From the NCBI GenBank assembly GCA_030068075.1, contig CM057823.1, positions 16,960,485-17,024,484 of the forward strand: DNA of 64,000 nt, given 5' to 3'. The notes beneath the pieces are model-generated. The model ran no database searches, had not been told where the DNA came from, and saw nothing but the letters and a program-made list of their open reading frames with translations. Of the stretch, positions 58,757 through 64,000 are shown piece after piece. Origin of the DNA: Paguma larvata. Taxonomy: Eukaryota; Chordata; Mammalia; Carnivora; Viverridae. The number at the start of each line of letters is the position of its first letter. Positions within the stretch are counted from its first letter, which is position 1. The translations under genes and the position numbers were made by a program.

Positions 58757-60033
58757 TTTTTTGTGTATGTGTGTTTGAAAGTACTTTTAATACTCAAATT
58801 CTTTTTTTATTTATTATTTATTTTTTATTTTTATAATAGTTTATTCTCAAATTGGTTTACATATAACACCCAGTGTTCATCCCAACATGTGCCCTCTTTA
58901 ATGTCCGTCACCCCCTCTCCCCCCTCCCTCACCTCCCTCACCCTCAGATTGTTCTTAGTCTTTGAGAGTCTCTTATGTTTTATCTCCCTCCCTCTCTGTG
59001 TCTTTTTTTCCTTCCCCCTCTTCCTCTCCCCCTGGTTTTTGCTTAGTCTCACAAAGTCCACTTATTCGTGGCAACATATGGTATCTGTCTTTTTCTGACT
59101 GACTTATTTCACTTAACATAATACCCTCCAGTTCCATCCATGTTGCTACACATGGCCAGATTTCATTTTTTCTCATTGCCATGTAGTAGTCCATTGTATA
59201 TATGTGCCACAACTTCTTTATCCATTCATCAGTTGATGGGCACTTGGTCTGCTTCCATGATTTGGCTATTGTCGAAAGTGCTGCTATGAACATTGGGGTA
59301 CACGTGCCCCTATGCATCAGCATTCCTGTGTCTCTTGGGTAGATTCCTAGCAGTGCTATTGCTGGGTTATAGGGTAGCTCTATTTTCATTTCTTTGAGGA
59401 AACTCCACACCGTTTTCCAGAGCGGCTGCACCAGTTTGCATTCCCACCAACAGTGTAGGAGGGTGCCTGCTTCTCCACATCCCCTCCAGCATCTATAGTT
59501 TCCTGATTTATTCATTTTAGCCACTCGAACCAGTGTAAGGTGGTATCTCAGTGTGGTTTTGATTTGTGTTTCCCTGATGATGACTGGACAGCAACACTCA
59601 GAAGAATGAAACTAGACCACTTCCTTACACCACTCACAAAAATAAACTCTAAATGGACGAAGGATCTGAATGTGAGACAGGAAACCATCAAAATCCTAGA
59701 GGAGAAAGCAGGAAAAAACCTCTTTGACCTGAGCCACAGCAATTTTCTATGCGACACCTCTCCAAAGGCGAGGGAATTGAAAGCAAAAATGAACTATTGG
59801 GACCTCATCAAGATAAAAAGCTTCTGCACGGCAAAGGAAACCACCAACAAAACTAATAGACAACCAACGGAATGGGAAAGGATAATCGCAAGTGACATAT
59901 CAGATAAAGGACTACGATCTAAAATCTATAAAGAACTTACCAAACTCCACACCCGAAAAACAAATAATCCAGTGAAAAAGTGGGCAGAAGATATGAATAG
60001 ACACTTCTCCAAAGAGGACATTCAGATGGCCAA
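58757..60033 (-). mobile_element. Young-looking LINE-1 with inverted 5' segment and target duplication
   Basis: Minus strand 59581 to about 58800: end of ORF2 and 3' UTR. The 183-codon open piece at 58973-59524 contains [41 protein letters not shown] and ATWMELEGIMLSEISQSEKD, all ORF2 carboxy-end landmarks. The 3' UTR is C-rich on the plus strand (58905-58945), giving G-runs on the element's own strand. Plus strand 59582-60032: the preceding ORF2 part in one uninterrupted frame, from [17 protein letters not shown] to KEDIQMAN. About 30 bases are missing at the inversion junction. A 14-bp duplication, tagaaatattttct, at 58743-58756 and 60034-60047 bounds the unit. No full ORF, so it cannot move by itself. 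Confidence 0.94.
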
Positions 60034-60047
60034 TAGAAATATTTTCT

Positions 60048-61877
60048 AATACCTCTTCCTACTAAGCCACTCCATTTGACTTGGCCAGTAATAATTTCCA
60101 TTTCTCACGGCACACATATTGTTTTATTTTATAGTCGGCCTCGACTTGTGTATGATTAGAAAAGACTGAATATGAAAATACACAGAATAAAATTGCAATT
60201 AAAAAACAAAGCATGAAGATCAGGAGAATAAATCCAGAAATAAAAATTAAATACTAAGAAAGAAAGATAAAAAAGAAATATGCAAATCATAGGACCTAAA
60301 TATTTAAGAATAATCAAATTTCAAATGGAATAGAAAATCTTTAGCAGGCAAAATGGTCAGTTTCATAATCCTCACCATCAGAAATTCCGAAATCCACTAG
60401 GTAATGCAGAGGATTTTCTTAGTGCTAAATTTTAAAATTAAATAATGTGAGATTTCATATTAGAGAAGTGAGTGACAGGGACAAGTGGCAAATGTACTTA
60501 GCAATATTACTTTATCAAATGTAGTGGTTTAATATGGCTGCACCTTGTAGCTTCCAGTATTAAGTCAAGGATATAAATAAGTCTATTGCCTTCAAGGAGC
60601 TATTATAATGTGCTCCTAGCTTCTAGTCTTCTAACAGTCTAACGTGCAATAAGATAACATTTGTGAACATGCATTTATTTTTTTTTAATTTATATGCTCC
60701 AGACAGTTGGAAGGAAGGAAGGAAGGAAGGAAGAAGAAAAGAAGAAAAGAAGAAGAGAAGGAAGGAAAGAAGGAAGGGAAGGAAAGGAAGGAAGGGAAGA
60801 AGGGAAGGAGGGAAAAAAAAAAACAAAAAATTTCTGTGTGTTGTATATTCACTCAAGAAATCTATAAAGTAAATAGTTTGAGAGCTTAAAAGCTTGAAAA
60901 TATTTTGAACTGCCGGTTAAGGGTAAATTTTAACAATAAAAACCAATCAATATATGTGGTTTGATCTTTCTCAAAATGTCTGTAGAAACCTTCTCCCATT
61001 AATATATGCCAAAAAATTTTGGACTCAAATTTAGAACTCAGTAAAAATACAATAGAATAAGAACAGAAGTTGAAAAACGATACAGATAAGAATGTAATTT
61101 AACAAAATAGAAAACAAGTCTAGACTAAAGAAAAGTAAGACCTCAGAATTTTTTCTTAAACAGCTGAGAAAAATCATGAAGTCAAAAAATATTCTTGCAT
61201 TGTTCTGTATATATTTTAAGAACAGCCAAGTATTATGCTTAAAGTGGTGTTGTATAGAGAGTGACTACTAATACTGTAACGATGTCCCAAAATTTAATAC
61301 AAGATTAGAGTTATTTTGGGGATCCTTAAAACTGAGTCTGGTTATAATACACTGGACTCAAAATAATGTTATTTACATATGCCACGAGAAACTAAAACTT
61401 GATTTTTTTCTGAGTAATTTTTATAACTACTGGGGAAAGTTGCTAACACATTACTAACTCATTACAAGTCTCTGAATGCAAAGGTCATTAAGGAAAATAT
61501 AGCTTTCTACCTTTGATGTTGTACCTTGAATTCTCTTTGCTTCTGGTACTCCAGATGGCTGGAGGAGTAGATATTATGATCATTCCATTCTGTATTACTC
61601 CTGCATTTATATTTAATGCTTTTAAAGTTTTTATAAAGTTTAATTTATCTAATACTCTATTAGTTTTAAAAATGTCCACTTTATATAAGTGCAATTATAT
61701 TCTACTTTATCATTAAAGCTTGAGAAGATTTCATCAATCATGGGGCGATAAAAGGACAAAGGAATGAATGGTGTGGATAGAAATCCATTGGGAGCCTACA
61801 TTTTTGGATGATGACAGAGCAATTCCTTTATCGATAAATTTCATATTTTATAGTTACCATTGAAATTTAATTCATAT
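60048..61877. other. Unassigned AT-rich stretch with a purine tract
   Basis: No gene recognised in about 1.8 kb. A GGAA-type polypurine tract occupies 60709-60830. Open frames through that tract (60663-60872, 60707-60889) are simple-sequence artefacts. Confidence 0.55.
60709..60830 (+). repeat. (GGAA)n polypurine tract
   Basis: About 120 bases made almost only of A and G (ggaa, gaa and gga units). Long mirror-like purine tracts of this kind can form triplex DNA, and GGAA repeats are known ETS-factor docking sites; whether this one is used is unknown. Confidence 0.92.
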
Positions 61878-61890
61878 AAAGAGAGAATGA

Positions 61891-62102
61891 TGGTCTTCTG
61901 AGTGGCTTAGTTGGTTAAGCGTCTAACTCTTCATTTCGGCTCAAGTCATGATCTCACATGTTCCTGAGATTGAGTCCCATATCTGTCTCTGCACTGAGAA
62001 CATGGAGCCAGCTTGGAATTCTCTCTCTCACTCTCACTCTCTCTCTGTCTCTCCCTTCTTGCATTTTCTTTCAAAATAAATAAATAAAATAAACATTTTA
62101 AA
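61891..62102 (+). mobile_element. Carnivore tRNA-Lys SINE, diverged, with target duplication
   Basis: tggtcttctgagtggcttag, then gttaagcgtctaactcttca, a B-box-like gattgagtcccatatctg, CT tract and an AAAT tail. Flanks aaagagagaatga (61878-61890) and aaagacagaatga (62103-62115) differ by one base. Confidence 0.92.
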
Positions 62103-62115
62103 AAAGACAGAATGA

Positions 62116-63188
62116 GGACAATTAGATTAATTTTATTTTTTACCATTTAGACATTTTATAGTTAACCTAACAATGTTTAATAAAAAATACTCAATTCAAT
62201 TTTTGATATTATTTAATAATTAAGTAATTGCAGAGAGGAAACAACTTAGAGCGAATATATATTTTCTTGCCTATACTAAAGAACAACAACTAAAAGCTAT
62301 CAAAAACCATGTACTTCCTTTACCTTCTGGGATTTATTATTGTTCATTAACAGAAAGATGCAGATTTGCTCAAATCAACATTAAAATCTACACAGTTTAT
62401 AACTCTCCCAAGAAAGTCACCATTACAAAATATTTTTCTATCTCAAAGAAGTGAAGAGAGGGCGGCCAGAAGAAATGACCTGGAGAGAGGGAAGTTTTGC
62501 CAGTGATGTCCAGACACGAAAAGCTGGTCTTGGGGCCAGCTACATGGGGGACATGCACCAGGCCAGGTGCTTGGGAGGGCGCCATGCTTCATTTAGTTTC
62601 ACTAGTTCACCTAATTTTGCTAAGGCAGTCCTGAAGTTTCTAATAGTATTGTTAAAGGGCCTCAAATTTTCATTTTGCACTAAGCCCCACAGATTATACA
62701 GTCAGTCTTGGTTGGACTCTAAGTGTGATCACAATTCTTCTACAACTCTGGTGAAAAAGGAGGCAAGTTAGTTACATTCTTTGGCTTCTCAGTGTATTCA
62801 CTTATATGTGACCTAAATCCTTTTTAGTAACTTCCTAAAGTCCTCTCTCACTGTGACTCCCCAAGGTGGTTTTATGGACATCAAATTTGTGTCAGTTTTG
62901 TTTCCCCTTCTCTGTTAATAATGGAGATAATTTATCAACTTGCCAGCAGAATTTGGATAAATATAAATTCCAAGGAATACTGTATATAGTTCTCAATCAA
63001 TATTAAAGAAAAGCTATTAGATGACAAAAAAAAACTGTTTTCATATTTTACCTCATCAACTTTCTACACATTTCTTTTCCTGGCTTTGTTCATATTCACT
63101 TTATACAACTGAATAACTGTATCACTATACTGTTATCTCTACCTTTTATGATAGCAAAATACACACACCTGGGCATGCCCATGAAAAT

Positions 63189-63234
<46 letters not shown>

Positions 63235-63931
63235 CTCCTTTAAAACACATTTGTTCTACTTGAAAGTGAAGTTTCTAAGTGTCAGTCTTTTGGTAAGTTT
63301 TTGTTGTTTTGTTTTGTTTTCTTTTACTGCATTCAGCAAACAGTGGCTTAATGGGACTTCTTAGAAAGAAAATGAGTTATAGCCTGAAATAAACAAAAAT
63401 TATCTAAGGCTTATTGTTGGTGAGTATAAAGCAAACTGACAATGAAAAAAATCACTAAGGAAATAAAAGAGTAACTAACATGTATCATCTGAATTTAATT
63501 AGTCATGCAATGCCCTTTTCAATTATCACTATGAAAATAAAGAAATGTTAACTGGGGAAATGTCTTAAGCCAGTGATAATTGCAAAAGAAACTTGAGATT
63601 AATTATTCAAAATACAAGTTTGTGGACAGAAGCCCCCCAAATTTCAATATGTTATATACACAAGCCGGCAACTCATCCATGTTTAGATTTTCCTAGGAAA
63701 TTCATAAGAATATGCTTTAATGAAAAGCTGTCATACCTAAGTTGTATTCAAATGATAATGCTGCAAATCCTGAAGCATGATAAAATTTAGTGGTATTAAG
63801 CCATCCTGATCTATGTTGCCCTAGGCTTTATCAGTGAACCAGTGGCAGGGATAATAAAAGAAATTACCAGTTTTAAAATTCCTACTCTGTACTTCCACTC
63901 TTTCTCCTTTTCCTCTCTTTTCTTTTTTTTA
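62116..63931. other. Unassigned stretch with a (CA)n tract
   Basis: No gene recognised in about 1.8 kb. About 62450-62760 is less AT-rich and has a 106-codon open frame (62451-62771) without a domain; text such as 'attttgctaaggcagtcctg' and 'ttgcactaagccccacag' looks like a repeat that I cannot name. A (CA)n tract of about 43 bases is at 63190-63232. Confidence 0.5.
63190..63232 (+). repeat. (CA)n microsatellite
   Basis: About 21 uninterrupted CA units, likely polymorphic. Confidence 0.95.
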
Positions 63932-64000
63932 AATTTTTTAAAACATTTCCTTATTTATTATGAGAGAGAGTGCACACACGTGCCTCTGCGTGAGTGAGAG
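63932..64000 (-). mobile_element. Carnivore tRNA-Lys SINE (antisense), cut by window end
   Basis: The A-tail complement aaattttttaaaacatttcc and ttatttattatgagagagag are the usual start of an antisense copy; the rest lies beyond the window. Confidence 0.75.

Noticed and set aside
58973..60049. LINE-1 ORF2 pieces as functional protein genes
   Set aside because: Only the carboxy-terminal part of ORF2 is present and it is split by an inversion; no endonuclease or reverse transcriptase core remains.
60663..60889. Two purine-tract open frames rich in K, E, G and R
   Set aside because: They translate the GGAA-type simple repeat and have no gene context.

Overview
This window looks like nuclear DNA from a carnivoran mammal, most likely a cat-family (felid) species. 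It is visibly AT-rich and I find no intact protein-coding gene, rRNA, tRNA gene, CRISPR array or operon. The strongest taxonomic marker is about 25 copies, in both orientations, of the carnivore tRNA-Lys-derived SINE. Its head reads like GGGGCGCCTGGGTGGCTCAG, and its body runs through 'ctctgtgctgacagctcagagcctgg' type sequence, a pyrimidine-rich tract and an AATAAA-type A-rich tail. That body form is the feliform/felid one as I know the family, not the dog one. Carnivore LINE-1 pieces, and old L2 and MIR pieces shared by placental mammals, fit the same assignment.

Layout. 1-4.2 kb: unassigned AT-rich DNA. 4.2-7.1 kb: an old interspersed repeat broken by a SINE and holding a 47-bp perfect inverted repeat, then a 5'-inverted LINE-1, then two SINEs in tandem whose tail has grown into an AAAG microsatellite. 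7.1-15.3 kb: sparse old repeats and SINEs. 15.8-18.7 kb: two LINE-1 relics, one also inverted. 18.7-23.4 kb: mostly unassigned, with one MIR. 24.0-28.8 kb: a long, heavily decayed plus-strand LINE-1 with a later SINE and a tetranucleotide microsatellite inside it. 29.1-33.1 kb: a dense cluster of retro-insertions, five SINEs, an L2 3' end and a processed CDK4 pseudogene. 33.1-42.3 kb: the longest stretch without a recognisable SINE. 42.3-48.6 kb: SINEs, MIRs and a long L2. 48.9-64 kb: more SINEs, a truncated LINE-1, a head-to-head SINE pair, and a young-looking 5'-inverted LINE-1 (58.76-60.03 kb) with target-site duplications.

The only gene-derived sequence I recognise is the CDK4 retropseudogene on the minus strand (31163-32582). 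It carries 5' UTR, the whole coding region without introns, 3' UTR, an A-rich tail and an 18-bp target-site duplication. Its start codon, glycine loop, HRD motif, frame and stop codon are all damaged.

Nothing here works as a multi-gene system; what can be read is a record of retrotransposition. The most useful observations are the LINE-1 insertions with an inverted 5' segment (two well supported, one older), the 47-bp perfect inverted repeat, a possible short 3' transduction, and the SINE-free block as a place to look for conserved regulatory DNA. I found no convincing novel system. Whether the window is intergenic or a large intron cannot be decided from this sequence alone.
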